DNA of 64,000 bases from Arthrobacter sp. zg-Y769 (GCF_020907405.1 NZ_JAJJOE010000011.1:62001-126000), one strand, 5' to 3'. Shown: positions 26,226 through 35,404, numbered from the stretch's first letter. Notes: generated by a model from the letters alone, not told the origin. Numbers and translations are program-made.

Positions 26226-26792
26226 TCAGGCCGCGCGCCCGCCGCCGGCCGCTTCTTCCGCACGGCGAAGCGAGTCTTCCAGTTTTGTGACTGCCTCGGT
26301 GTAGGCCGCCGCCTCAGTTGGACTTCCTGCTTCCGGGCGCAGTTGCTCAGCAACCTTCAACGCCCGGATGAAATTCCGCGTTTCCGGCGTGCGGACGTCC
26401 AGCATCTGCGGGTGCTGCGCCGCGAGCCAGGGATCCAGTTCATAAGCACTCCATCGGGACAGGACCTCCCGGTGGCGGCTTGCCGCGGCATCCACTGCAG
26501 CCTCAAGCTGCCGGTTTTGTGTGTCCCGCCGACGACGCCGGTACCGTCTCCCTACCCAGAACGACGCAGCGATACTGCCTGCCACCACAACCGAGCCGAC
26601 GGCGACGGCCGACGTGGTGGTCAACGCCCACGCAGCCGTCAGGAGAACTGCCAGGAAAGCGGTTAAGCCGGTCCAGAAAAGGCCTTCCCCGTCCCGGGTC
26701 CGAAGGGACCGGTCAATGCCGACAGCACCGCCAACCAATACAAGCAGCACCAGCAGCACCGGAAGAGCCATCGACAAACCCGACCCGGCCAT
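26226..26792 (-). CDS. membrane protein of unknown function
   Basis: 188 residues from ATG 26792, chosen because GGGGAGGAACAG precedes it. Three hydrophobic segments lie in the first 90 residues (LPVLLVLLVLVGGAVGI, GLTAFLAVLLTAAWAL, VGSVVVAGSIAASFWVG), then a basic stretch (RRYRRRRRD) and a charged helical tail (residues about 95-188). No catalytic motif is recognised. Divergent from the HDO gene with a 173-base gap. Confidence 0.6.
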   Translation of the reverse strand: MAGSGLSMALPVLLVLLVLVGGAVGIDRSLRTRDGEGLFWTGLTAFLAVLLTAAWALTTTSAVAVGSVVVAGSIAASFWVGRRYRRRRRDTQNRQLEAAVDAAASRHREVLSRWSAYELDPWLAAQHPQMLDVRTPETRNFIRALKVAEQLRPEAGSPTEAAAYTEAVTKLEDSLRRAEEAAGGGRAA

Positions 26793-26965
26793 AACTGTTC
26801 CTCCCCCTCGTAGCGCCTGCTGCCTCCATTGCACCGAACCCCGCGGCAAAGGTCAATGCCGGCCCTGCCCGCCCCGCAAAACGGTTCCTGAAGACCATAA
26901 CAAGTATGCTGACGTGTGGATTCGTTCCAAAACCCCGCCGAAAAAAGCGCCCTGTAAGGAAAGCA

Positions 26966-28060
26966 ATGAAGATTCCCGCCCCGAGAGGGCGCGTCAGCGC
27001 CACTTTGATTGACCTCCTCCAGAACCGCGGCGGTTCAGGACATGCCAACGCCTATGGCTCCTTGAACCTGCTGGTGGACGAAGCGCTTGCAGCCACCCCG
27101 GACCTGCTGCGTGACGAGGACCTCCAGCTGGCATTGTTCTGCCTGTACGAGCTCCACTACAGCGGGCTGGACGGAGTCGAGGACGCAGCCGAGTGGGACC
27201 CCGAGCTGATCCGCGTGCGGGCACGCCTGGAAGCGGCGTTCGAAAACCTGCTGCGCCGGACGGTGCCCGTCCCCGAGTTGCCTGCCCCGGACAGCGAAGC
27301 CGTCGCGGAGACGCTCTTCCGCCTGGCAGCCGACGACGACGGTGCCAGCGTCTCCCGCTATGTCGCCGGCAAGGCGAGCGTTGAGCAGCTGCGGGAGTTC
27401 CTGATCCTGCGCTCGGTCTACCAGTTGAAGGAAGCGGATCCGCACAGCTGGGCCATTCCCCGCCTGCCGGTGGGCCGGGCAAAGGCAGCGTTGATCGAAA
27501 TCCAGGCCGATGAGTACGGCGGCGGGCGCGTCGAACGGATGCACTCGAAGCTGTTCGGCACCACCATGGAAGGCCTTGGCCTGGATTCCGGCTACGGGTA
27601 TTACATTGACCAGGTTCCCGCCCTGACCCTCGCTTCCTCCAACGCCATGTCCCTCTTCGGACTGAACCGCAGGCTGCGCGGCGCCATTGCCGGACACCTG
27701 GCCGCGTTCGAGATGACGTCTTCCATTCCCAACTCGTTCTACGCCCGCGGGTTCCGCCGGCACGGCTTCACTGACGATGTCACCTATTACTTCGACGAGC
27801 ACGTGGAAGCGGATGCCGTGCACGAACAGATTGCCGCCCGGGACCTGGCCGGCGGCCTGGCCGAAGCGGAACCTGATCTGCTGGCAGACGTCATTTTCGG
27901 CGCTGCGACGGTCCTGGCCATCGACGCCCTGCTGGGCGAAGAGCAGCTTCGTGCCTGGCAGGCGGGCGAGTCCGCACTGCTCGCACCCCTCGGAAACGAC
28001 GGCGGCACCGCCGAAGCAGCACTGGCAGCCACAGCCGCTGCCGGCGGAGTGACAGCGTGA
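26966..28060 (+). CDS. iron-containing redox enzyme family protein (heme-oxygenase-like diiron oxidase fold)
   Basis: 364 residues from ATG 26966 behind AAGGAAAG. The all-helical sequence fits the heme-oxygenase-like diiron oxidase (HDO) superfamily. Candidate metal ligands are Glu183 and His193 (DEYGGGRVERMH, the E-x9-H spacing of HDOs), Glu249 (AAFEMTSS) and Asp283/His286 (EADAVHEQ). Superfamily members act on amino acids, fatty acids or p-aminobenzoate precursors; the substrate here is unknown. The stop overlaps the start of a CDGSH Fe-S gene by 4 bases, so an electron-transfer partner is likely. Confidence 0.8.
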   Translation: MKIPAPRGRVSATLIDLLQNRGGSGHANAYGSLNLLVDEALAATPDLLRDEDLQLALFCLYELHYSGLDGVEDAAEWDPELIRVRARLEAAFENLLRRTVPVPELPAPDSEAVAETLFRLAADDDGASVSRYVAGKASVEQLREFLILRSVYQLKEADPHSWAIPRLPVGRAKAALIEIQADEYGGGRVERMHSKLFGTTMEGLGLDSGYGYYIDQVPALTLASSNAMSLFGLNRRLRGAIAGHLAAFEMTSSIPNSFYARGFRRHGFTDDVTYYFDEHVEADAVHEQIAARDLAGGLAEAEPDLLADVIFGAATVLAIDALLGEEQLRAWQAGESALLAPLGNDGGTAEAALAATAAAGGVTA

Positions 28061-28410
28061 CGGTCCCCGCCGCCGGCGCAGAGGAAGAAGGCAGCATGCC
28101 CGAGGGGATGCCGGAGGCCGGGTCCGTCGAGCCGGAGGCCGGCGCGGACACCTGGCAGCACCGGGAAGGCAACGCTCCGGCGTCCATCGTGGCCTGCCCC
28201 AACGGTCCCCTGCTGGTCCGAGGCGATTTTGAAATCGTCACTCCGGACGGGGTTCCCGTGCCCCGGGACCGGGAAACGGTGGCCCTGTGCCGCTGCGGCG
28301 GCTCGGCGATCAAACCGTATTGCGACGGCACCCACAAGTTGATGAAATTCGATACCACCCGCCGTCGTCCGGTTCCGAAACCGGCACGTGCGGAAGAAGC
28401 CGCCGGGTAA
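28057..28410 (+). CDS. CDGSH-type [2Fe-2S] iron-sulfur protein
   Basis: 117 residues starting at GTG 28057. The mitoNEET-like cluster motif is complete: Cys78, Cys80, Cys89 and His93 in LCRCGGSAIKPYCDGTH, which would hold a 3Cys-1His 2Fe-2S cluster. The acidic N-terminal 35 residues look disordered. The overlap with the HDO gene (GTGA) argues that it serves as redox or iron donor to that enzyme. A bidirectional terminator follows. Confidence 0.88.
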   Translation: MTVPAAGAEEEGSMPEGMPEAGSVEPEAGADTWQHREGNAPASIVACPNGPLLVRGDFEIVTPDGVPVPRDRETVALCRCGGSAIKPYCDGTHKLMKFDTTRRRPVPKPARAEEAAG

Positions 28411-28433
28411 CCGGAGCGGCGCTGGAGAAACAG

Positions 28434-28466
28434 GAATGGCTTGCCTTCAATGAAGGCAAGCCATTC
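28434..28466. terminator. bidirectional terminator between CDGSH and tRNA-Lys genes
   Basis: GAATGGCTTGCCTTCA and TGAAGGCAAGCCATTC form a perfect 16-bp stem with almost no loop, followed by TTATTTT on the plus strand. It serves the CDGSH operon and the convergent tRNA. Confidence 0.88.
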
Positions 28467-28472
28467 TTATTT

Positions 28473-28548
28473 TGGTGCGCCCAGCAGGGCTCGAACCTGC
28501 GACCCACGACTTAAAAGGACGTTGCTCTACCAACTGAGCTATAGGCGC
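28473..28548 (-). tRNA. tRNA-Lys (anticodon TTT)
   Basis: A 76-base cloverleaf on the minus strand: acceptor GCGCCTA/TGGGCGC, D-arm GCTC-AGTTGGTA-GAGC, anticodon loop CTTTTAA, T-arm GCAGG-TTCGAGC-CCTGC, discriminator A and an encoded CCA. The anticodon stem ACGTC/GTCGT has one U-U mismatch (30:40). Reads AAA/AAG. Confidence 0.95.
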
Positions 28549-28698
28549 TCCACGGGCCGCGGCTTTTCACAGCGTTCGGACCGACTGTCCCACTTTATCG
28601 CACACCACACAGATCGTGGAAAACACCTGCCCCTCCGCACGCCCCGGCGCCCCGGAGACCGCCTCGATTCCGCACAGATCCCGGAGTATTCTTCCAAT

Positions 28699-29340
28699 AT
28701 GAGTGAGTCCAATTCAACGCCGCGCCATCACAAGCCAAAGCCTCTTGCACCCGTGGACTTCGCCAATTTCCCCGGCGGTGCCGATCCGGCACGCGTTTCG
28801 GAGGCAGCCCATCTGGCTGCCCAGGCACTGGTCCATCACGGCCGCCAAAGCACCGACCCGGAGGTCACCCGCCGTTTGGTGGAACTGACCGATCAGCAGG
28901 GAGTGGAAGCGGTGGCCGAGATGTGGGCCGAAAGTCCCGCCCGGTCCCTGCCCGGCGCACTCTGGCGCCTCTATGCCCTGCGGGCCTCCATCCAGCGGAA
29001 CCCGGAACGGATCGCTTCGTTCTACGCTGCAGGCAAGGACGTTGCACAGGTATCGAAGGTGGTCGCCGGAGTGGCCGAACCGCTGGGGGCGGACGAAGTG
29101 CGGACCATGGCAGACACCATCCTTTCCGGCGCCTTCGAGGGTGACTTCGACGTCGCGCTGGAGCGTTTCGCCGCGTTCTGCCGGGTGGTCGCCCTGGGCC
29201 AGGCCAACCACGCCGACTCCTCCGATGCCTCCAACGGGGACCGCGCCACCCTCCTGACCCGCAATGCGCGCCAGCTGGTACACACGGCCGAGGACCTGGA
29301 GCACTCCGCAGCCGCCTGGCGGCGCGGCGAGCTCGACTAA
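28699..29340 (+). CDS. conserved hypothetical soluble protein
   Basis: 213 residues from ATG 28699 (MSESNSTPRHHKPKPLAP); the longer frame reads back through the tRNA and is not real. After a Pro/Lys-rich N-terminus it is helical, with LPGALWRLYALRASIQRNP and LLTRNARQLVHTAEDLEHSAAAWRRGEL. No signal peptide, membrane span or catalytic motif is seen, and I do not recognise the family. Codon use is like that of the neighbours. Confidence 0.65.
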   Translation: MSESNSTPRHHKPKPLAPVDFANFPGGADPARVSEAAHLAAQALVHHGRQSTDPEVTRRLVELTDQQGVEAVAEMWAESPARSLPGALWRLYALRASIQRNPERIASFYAAGKDVAQVSKVVAGVAEPLGADEVRTMADTILSGAFEGDFDVALERFAAFCRVVALGQANHADSSDASNGDRATLLTRNARQLVHTAEDLEHSAAAWRRGELD

Positions 29341-29678
29341 CGCCGGCCGGTGGCGGCACGCACAGTGGCAGAACATGCGGTGGCGGAACACATAGTGTCG
29401 CTCCCCACAGTCCCGCAGCTGTCGGTGCGGCCGTGTTGACATCACCGGCAGAGCGTAGAAAACTGAAATTGGTGTCGGACTGCGGAACCCCCGGGCTTCA
29501 ACTCTGAGCCGCTTCGAGCGGCCTTCCGCCGAGAGGCGCTCCCGGTCCGGCACCGCTACTTTTCCACCGCAATCTGCGGTACCTATCCCCCGAGTTCCCT
29601 ACGGCCGCTGCCGCCATCGGATATTCTTGGGGCTGTGAGAACCTTCGATAGTCCTCCTGCCCCTGCGTTGCGCACAGC
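29341..29678. other. 338-base gap before the DUF47-pit genes
   Basis: No open frame with coding character. It contains imperfectly repeated GGTGGCGG(C/A)AC segments (about 29350-29395), a small hairpin ACCGCA-ATC-TGCGGT (29566-29580) and a possible -10 TATTCT (29622-29627) about 50 bases before the DUF47 start. No PHO-box repeat was seen. Confidence 0.5.
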
Positions 29679-30296
29679 GTGAAGCTTCACCTCTTCCCCC
29701 AGGAAAATGCAGGCCTTGAGCTGCTCTCCCGCATGGCATCACAGTTGCTGCGCGGCACCGCGGTGCTGGCGGAGATCCTCGGAGCGGACCCGGAGGAATT
29801 CGACCGGCTGACCGAGCAGCTGCATCAGATTGATGCCGAAACCACCGACCTGCATTTTGCACTCATGACGCAGATGCGGACCAGCTTCATCAATCCCCTT
29901 CCCCGTGAAGACCTGTACGAACTGTCCCTGGTCCTGATGTCCGCGATGGAATGCCTGGATGCCTCAGCGGAAACCATTGCCCTCTATAAACTCACCGGCG
30001 TTTCCCGCCGCGCTTCCGAGCAGCTGGAGGTCATCGGCCGGCAGGCTGAACTCACCGCCTCCGCCATGCGCCGGCTTGCCTCGCTGGAGGATCTGGAAGA
30101 GTACTGGATCGAGATGCTCCGCCTGGCCCGGCGGGCCGAGCGGTCCCGCCGGATCTGGGTGGCGGAACTGATGCGGGAGTACAAGCCGATGGCCTATGCC
30201 CGGCACCGGGACCTGGCCGACCAGCTATCGGGAACCACCGCCCAGCTCCGCCGTGCAGCCACCTTTGTGGGCGGCATCCTCGTCCGGGAATCCTAG
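29679..30296 (+). CDS. DUF47/PhoU-like protein associated with Pit transporter
   Basis: 205 residues from GTG 29679. The start is supported by the family-typical N-terminus MKLHLFPQE, although no clear Shine-Dalgarno is visible. Helical throughout, with LLRGTAVLAEIL and DAETTDLHFALMTQMRTSFINPLPRED, the DUF47 signature with the conserved E-x-D/H pattern of PhoU relatives. It ends one base before pit and probably regulates that transporter. Confidence 0.88.
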   Translation: MKLHLFPQENAGLELLSRMASQLLRGTAVLAEILGADPEEFDRLTEQLHQIDAETTDLHFALMTQMRTSFINPLPREDLYELSLVLMSAMECLDASAETIALYKLTGVSRRASEQLEVIGRQAELTASAMRRLASLEDLEEYWIEMLRLARRAERSRRIWVAELMREYKPMAYARHRDLADQLSGTTAQLRRAATFVGGILVRES

Positions 30297-30297
30297 C

Positions 30298-31308
30298 GTG
30301 GCCACCTTCCTCCTGGCCGGCGTCGTCCTGCTCGCCGGAGCCTATGCCTTCCTGAACGGCTTCCATGACGCCTCCAACTCGGTGGCCACCTCTGTCCGTA
30401 CCCGCGCCCTGACCCCCACTGTGGCGATTCTGCTGGCCGCCGCCTTCAATCTCCTGGGCGCCCTGGTCAGCACCGCCCTGGCCGTTGCACTGACCGTGCG
30501 GTTTGTGGATCTCCCGGCCGGGCCGGAGGGGCTGGGCATCCTGGTTGCCGGGCTGCTGGCGGCCTGCGGCTGGGGTGTGTGGACCTGGTGGCGGCGGATG
30601 CCGTCCTCATCCACCCATGCGCTGGTCGGCGGACTGGTGGGTTCCGGAGCGGCTTCGACCCTGGTGGGCGGACAGAACATCGCGGAGTCCAACCGGTTGA
30701 TCTGGGAGCAGCTGGCCCTGCCGCTGCTGCTCTCCCCCGTGATCGCCTTCGCGCTGGCGTATCTGCTGGTTTTTCCGGCAACCTGGCTTATGCGTTACAG
30801 CTCTCCGCGCCGCGGCGACGCCGGAAACCGGATAGCGCAGTCCGTTTTCACTTCCGCCTTCTCCCTGGGCCACGGCATCCAGGACGGGCAGCGGACCATG
30901 GCCGTTGTGGTGCTCGCCCTGCTGGCGGCCGGCCAGACGCCGGAGACAGACATCCCCCTCTGGGTACAGCTGTTCGCAGCGCTTGCCCTGGCCGGCGGCA
31001 CGCTCTTCGGCGGCTGGCGGATCACGCACACGCTGGGCTACCGGCTGGTGCGGATGGACCCGCTGCGCGGCATGAGCGCCCAGGCGGTCAGCTCCACCAT
31101 GCTCTTCCTGGGTGCACTCTGGCTGCACATCCCGCTCTCGAGCACCCAGACCATGACATCGGCCATCGTCGGTGCCGGCACCAACCAGCGCTTTTCCACC
31201 GTGCGCTTGATCCCGCTGCGGGAAATCCTCGTCACCTGGCTGGTCACAGCGCCGGTGACCGCGGTGCTCGGCGGGATCCTGCTGCTGGCCCTCAGCCCTC
31301 TGCTGTAG
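30298..31308 (+). CDS. pit: Pit-family low-affinity inorganic phosphate transporter
   Basis: 336 residues from GTG 30298, one base after the DUF47 stop. Both PiT repeats are visible: GFHDASNSVATSVRTRAL at the N-terminus and SLGHGIQDGQRTMAVVV in the second half, plus SSSTHALVGGLVGSG and LSSTQTMTSAIVGAG. About ten membrane segments. It takes up metal-phosphate by proton symport. It converges on pstB with only 7 bases between stops, so the low- and high-affinity phosphate systems lie tail to tail. Confidence 0.93.
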   Translation: MATFLLAGVVLLAGAYAFLNGFHDASNSVATSVRTRALTPTVAILLAAAFNLLGALVSTALAVALTVRFVDLPAGPEGLGILVAGLLAACGWGVWTWWRRMPSSSTHALVGGLVGSGAASTLVGGQNIAESNRLIWEQLALPLLLSPVIAFALAYLLVFPATWLMRYSSPRRGDAGNRIAQSVFTSAFSLGHGIQDGQRTMAVVVLALLAAGQTPETDIPLWVQLFAALALAGGTLFGGWRITHTLGYRLVRMDPLRGMSAQAVSSTMLFLGALWLHIPLSSTQTMTSAIVGAGTNQRFSTVRLIPLREILVTWLVTAPVTAVLGGILLLALSPLL

Positions 31309-31315
31309 GTACCGC

Positions 31316-32095
31316 TTACCCGAAACGCCCGGAAACGTAGTCTTCGGTGGCCTGTTCCGCGGGGTTGCTGAAGATAACCGGGGTGTCCGCGTATTCGATC
31401 AGTCGGCCGGGCTTGCCGGTGCCGGCAATGTTGAAGAACGCCGTCTTGTCCGACACCCGCGCCGCCTGCTGCATGTTGTGCGTAACGATAACCACCGTGT
31501 AGTCGCTCTTGAGTTCCTCAATGAGGTCCTCGATGGCCAGGGTGGAAATGGGATCCAGGGCCGAGCAGGGCTCGTCCATCAGGATTACCTCCGGGGACAC
31601 CGCTATGGCGCGGGCTATGCACAGGCGCTGCTGCTGGCCGCCGGAGAGTCCGGAGCCGGGCTTGTCCAGGCGGTCCCGGACCTCTTTCCAGAGGTTGGCG
31701 CCGGTCAGGGACCTTTCCACCAGGTCATCCGCGTCGGACTTGGAGATCCGCTTGTTGTTCAGCTTCACGCCGGCCAGGACGTTGTCCCGGATGGACATGG
31801 TGGGGAACGGGTTGGGCCGCTGGAACACCATGCCCACGTGGCTGCGGACGGTCACCGGATCCACGCCGGGGCCGTAAAGGTTCTCCCCGTCCAGCAGCAC
31901 TTCGCCTTCCACCCGGGCACCGGGGAGCACCTCGTGCATCCGGTTCAAGGTACGCAGGAAGGTGGACTTGCCGCAGCCCGAGGGGCCAATGAAGGCCGTA
32001 ACGGAGCGGGGCTCAATATTGATGCTGACGTCCTGGACGGCGAGGAAATTCCCGTAATAGACATTCAGGTCTTTGACATCGATGCGCTTGGACAT
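31316..32095 (-). CDS. pstB: phosphate ABC transporter ATP-binding protein
   Basis: 259 residues. Walker [10 protein letters not shown] at 37-45, [16 protein letters not shown] (PstB-specific Q-loop), signature [14 protein letters not shown], Walker [13 protein letters not shown] and switch His in IVTHNMQQA. Energises the PstSCA high-affinity importer. It follows pstA by 30 bases. Confidence 0.97.
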   Translation of the reverse strand: MSKRIDVKDLNVYYGNFLAVQDVSINIEPRSVTAFIGPSGCGKSTFLRTLNRMHEVLPGARVEGEVLLDGENLYGPGVDPVTVRSHVGMVFQRPNPFPTMSIRDNVLAGVKLNNKRISKSDADDLVERSLTGANLWKEVRDRLDKPGSGLSGGQQQRLCIARAIAVSPEVILMDEPCSALDPISTLAIEDLIEELKSDYTVVIVTHNMQQAARVSDKTAFFNIAGTGKPGRLIEYADTPVIFSNPAEQATEDYVSGRFG

Positions 32096-32125
32096 GGATT
32101 CCTTCTTGGTAAACCGGTTGCAGGG

Positions 32126-33235
32126 CTAGCGGGAGGTCCGGGGTGCAAAGATCCGGGCAATCAGGCGGGCGCCGAGGTTCAGCAGCATCACCATGACGAT
32201 CAGGATCAGGGCGGCCGCCCAGGCCCGCTGGGTACTCGGGTCAGTGTTGGTGGGGGAAGTCGGGCTCATCAGCTGCCGGTAGATAAAGGTGGGCAGCGTG
32301 CTCATCCAGCCCGCAAACGCGTTGAAGTTGATGGTGTTGACGAAGCCGGCCGTAACCAGCAGCGGGGCGGTCTCGCCGATCACGCGCGCAATGGCCAGGG
32401 TGACGCCGGAGGCAATGCCGGAGATCGCGGTGGGAACCACTACCTTCAGGATGGTCCGCCACTTACGCACACCCAGGGCGTAGGAGGCCTCCCGGAGTTC
32501 GTTGGGGACGATCTTGAGCATTTCCTCGGTGGAGCGGACCACCACCGGGATCATCAGGACGGACAGGGCGACGGCGGCAACGAAGCCGGTGCGGGTGCCC
32601 GGCCCGAAAACGAGTCCGAAAAACGCCGCCGCAAACAGGCCTGCCACAATCGAGGGGATGCCGGTCATTACGTCGACAAAGAACGTGATGGCCCGCGAAA
32701 GTGTCCCGCCCCGGCTGTATTCCACCAGGTAGACGGCGGCCAGCAGGCCCACCGGAACGGAAATGACCGTGGCCCAGAAGGTGATCAGCAGCGTGCCGAC
32801 AATGCCGTGGTAGGCACCGCCGAGCACCGCCGTCCCGTTGTCCGTCGTGGCGTTGTCCACGGCACCGGTCATGCCGCCCATGGAGGTCAGCAGGAAGTCC
32901 GGGCTGAGACCCGGCAGGCCGCGGACCAGGACGGTAAAGATGACCGAGACCAGGGGCAGCAGCGCCAGCAGGAACGCGCCGCAGACCAGGTTCGTGGCGA
33001 GACGGTCCACGGCATGCCGCCGGCCCTCCACGATCCAGGTGACGACCGTGCCGCCGAGGACGAAAAGCACGGCGGTGAAGATTGCGAAGGACGTGACGGA
33101 GAAACCGATGAGCGCGGACAGCGCCGCACCCAGGATCAAGGCAGCGGCCAGCACGATCCAGGGCGTATAGCGGGGCAGCCTGTTCTTGGTCAGCAGGGAC
33201 CCGGGACGGCTGAGGGCGGAGGTTGTATCGAGCAT
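32126..33235 (-). CDS. pstA: phosphate ABC transporter permease PstA
   Basis: 369 residues from ATG 33235, which overlaps the pstC stop by one base (TGATG). Six or more membrane segments; the permease motif includes FVDVMTGIPSIVAGLF and EASYALGVRKWRTILKVV (EAA loop). The first about 100 residues add two extra membrane segments (PWIVLAAALILGAALS, TSFAIFTAVLFVLGG), as in many actinobacterial PstA proteins. Confidence 0.94.
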   Translation of the reverse strand: MLDTTSALSRPGSLLTKNRLPRYTPWIVLAAALILGAALSALIGFSVTSFAIFTAVLFVLGGTVVTWIVEGRRHAVDRLATNLVCGAFLLALLPLVSVIFTVLVRGLPGLSPDFLLTSMGGMTGAVDNATTDNGTAVLGGAYHGIVGTLLITFWATVISVPVGLLAAVYLVEYSRGGTLSRAITFFVDVMTGIPSIVAGLFAAAFFGLVFGPGTRTGFVAAVALSVLMIPVVVRSTEEMLKIVPNELREASYALGVRKWRTILKVVVPTAISGIASGVTLAIARVIGETAPLLVTAGFVNTINFNAFAGWMSTLPTFIYRQLMSPTSPTNTDPSTQRAWAAALILIVMVMLLNLGARLIARIFAPRTSR

Positions 33236-34167
33236 CAGTTGGCTCCCGAGAATTCTTTGTGGCGGCTGATGATCCAACGGGCAACCACGTTGACCGCCAG
33301 CGTGATCAGGAACAGCACGAGTCCTGCAGCGATCAGTTCCGAGAGCCGGAGCCCGAACGCTTCAGGGAAGTTCAGGGCAATCTCGGCGGCGATGGTCTGG
33401 TTGCCCGGCCGGATCAGGCTGGCAATCAGGCCGCCGGAGGAAAGCACCAGCGCCACCGCCATCGTTTCGCCCAGGGCACGTCCCAGGCCCAGCATGACGG
33501 CACTGATGACGCCGGGACGGGCGAAGGGGAAAACGGCCATCCGGATCATTTCCCAGCGGGTGGCGCCCATGGCCAGGGCCGCTTCCTCGTGCAGCTTCGG
33601 CGTCTGCAGGAAGATTTCCCGGGTAAGGGAGGTAATGATCGGCAGGACCATTACGGAAAGCACGATTCCGGCCGTGAGCATGGTTTTGCCGGTCTGGCTG
33701 GCGGGACCGGCAAAAATCGGAATCCACCCGGCGTTTTCGGCCAGCCAGTTGTACGGACCCACCAGCGCGGGGGCCAGCACCGTCATGCCCCAGGCGCCGT
33801 AAACCACCGACGGGATGGCCGCGAGCAGGTCCACCAGGTAACCCAGTCCCTGTGCGAGCCGCCGCGGGGCATAGTGCGAGATAAACAGTGCGACGCCGAT
33901 TCCCACCGGTGTGGCGATCAGCAGCGCGATAAGTGCCGCAATGACGGTGCCGATGACCAGCGGCAGGATGTACCGGCCGAACCCGCCGCCGCCGGAGATA
34001 TCCGCCGGATCGGCCATGAACGTGGGCAGCGCCTGCCACATCAGGAAAACCGCCACGCAGAACAGGACGAACAGGATCAGGCAGCCGGCTGTCACCGTAA
34101 TGCCGGAGAAGATCTTGTCTCCGGCACGGCCCGCGCCGCCTTCTCCCGTTATGGACTTGCTGGACAC
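33235..34167 (-). CDS. pstC: phosphate ABC transporter permease PstC
   Basis: 310 residues with six membrane segments. VDLLAAIPSVVYGAWG and EEAALAMGATRWEMIRMAVF (EAA loop) are PstC motifs. The gene is separated from pstS by 112 bases holding a strong stem-loop, and is coupled to pstA. Confidence 0.95.
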   Translation of the reverse strand: MSSKSITGEGGAGRAGDKIFSGITVTAGCLILFVLFCVAVFLMWQALPTFMADPADISGGGGFGRYILPLVIGTVIAALIALLIATPVGIGVALFISHYAPRRLAQGLGYLVDLLAAIPSVVYGAWGMTVLAPALVGPYNWLAENAGWIPIFAGPASQTGKTMLTAGIVLSVMVLPIITSLTREIFLQTPKLHEEAALAMGATRWEMIRMAVFPFARPGVISAVMLGLGRALGETMAVALVLSSGGLIASLIRPGNQTIAAEIALNFPEAFGLRLSELIAAGLVLFLITLAVNVVARWIISRHKEFSGAN

Positions 34168-34235
34168 TGCTCAACCCTTCGAAATGCGTTGGTGCAGACT
34201 CTTTATCAGTGTAGGTACTCCGCCTTGGAGCGGAC

Positions 34236-34270
34236 CCTGTCCTCCCCTGCAGAGAGCCGGGGAGGACAGG
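34236..34270 (-). terminator. stem-loop after pstS
   Basis: A perfect 12-bp stem (CCTGTCCTCCCC and its complement, 11-base loop) lies 9 bases after the pstS stop. No T-run follows. Probably attenuates transcription into pstCAB or protects the pstS mRNA end. Confidence 0.75.
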
Positions 34271-34279
34271 ATAGGTGCG

Positions 34280-35404
34280 CTACGAACGCACCCGGATGGT
34301 TTCCAGTGCCGCTTGGGCCCGGCTCCGGAGGCTCTCGGAGAGCGCCGCGCTGCCCGCGGCGTCGGACGCCGCAGCCTGGCCCTCGTCGCTGACTACGTAG
34401 TTCCCGAAGGCACGGACCAGGTCCACGGTCTGCTGGTCCCCGTAGCTGGTGCAGAACACGTGATAGCTCACCAGCACCACGGGATAGGCACCCGATTCTG
34501 CCGTGTCACGGTCCAGGTCCATGGCCATATCCGCTTCCGGACGACCCTCCCCTGTCACAGCGGTGGAGGATTCGACGGCGAGTGCGGCGGCGTCGGCGCT
34601 GAACGGGACGTAGGTATCGCCCACCAAGACGCTGACCTTGCCCAGGGAACCGGCTGCGGAGGCATCGGCATAGGTGATGCCGCCCTCGGTGGAGGCCACC
34701 GTGGAAATGACGCCGCCGGTGCCGGAGGCGCTTTCCCCGTTCGGCAGTCCGGCCGGCCATTCACCTGACGCCTTATCCGTCCACTTTTCCGATGCTGCTT
34801 CGGCCAGGTATTCGGTGAAGTTCTTGGTGGTGCCCGATTCGTCGCCGCGGTGCACCGCCGTGATGGCAGTGTCCGGCAACTCCACTGCTTCGTTCTGTCC
34901 GGTGATGGCCGGGTCATTCCAGGCGGTGACCTCGCCGCGGAAAATCGCTGCAATGGTGGCCGCATCGAGGTTCAGATCCGTTACGCCGGGAAGATTGAAG
35001 GCCACCGCGATCGGCGAGATGTAGGCGGGAACGTGGATGGCGCCGTCGGGACCGCAGACCTCCACGGCCGCAGCGGTTTCCTCTTCATCAAGGTAGGCAT
35101 CGGACCCGGCAAACTGGACACCCCCGGCCAGCAGCGCTTCCCGGCCGGCACCCGACCCGTCCGGTGAATACTGGACGGATGCCTGCGGATTGGCGGCACC
35201 GAAGCCCGCAATCCAGGCCTGCATGGCCGCGTCCTGGGAGGACGCACCGGCGCCGGAAAGCGTGCCGGTGACGGAGCTTTCCGCGCCGGTACCGGCCGGG
35301 ACCGGCGCCGCACTGTCGGTGCCGCAGGCCGCGAGGCCCAGGGCAACGGCAGCCGAAACGGTTAGAACGGATGCAGTGCGGCCGAAATTCGAAACCTTCA
35401 CCAT
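34280..35404 (-). CDS. pstS: phosphate-binding lipoprotein PstS
   Basis: 374 residues from ATG 35404 behind GAAAGGG. Signal peptide with lipobox LAAC, then a Ser/Ala/Pro linker. Phosphate-binding motifs: GTLSGAGASSQ (the family TGAGATFP-like loop), VQYSPDGSGAGREALL, and VHRGDESGTTKNFTEYL. It is the high-affinity receptor feeding PstCAB. A PHO-box-like array precedes it. Confidence 0.95.
   Translation of the reverse strand: MVKVSNFGRTASVLTVSAAVALGLAACGTDSAAPVPAGTGAESSVTGTLSGAGASSQDAAMQAWIAGFGAANPQASVQYSPDGSGAGREALLAGGVQFAGSDAYLDEEETAAAVEVCGPDGAIHVPAYISPIAVAFNLPGVTDLNLDAATIAAIFRGEVTAWNDPAITGQNEAVELPDTAITAVHRGDESGTTKNFTEYLAEAASEKWTDKASGEWPAGLPNGESASGTGGVISTVASTEGGITYADASAAGSLGKVSVLVGDTYVPFSADAAALAVESSTAVTGEGRPEADMAMDLDRDTAESGAYPVVLVSYHVFCTSYGDQQTVDLVRAFGNYVVSDEGQAAASDAAGSAALSESLRSRAQAALETIRVRS

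Noticed and set aside
31478-33802. 774-codon open frame on the plus strand across pstB-pstA
   Set aside because: Antisense shadow of well-recognised pst genes. The composition (His, Gly, Gln, Asp-rich) is typical of high-GC reverse frames, and there is no ribosome site or family motif.
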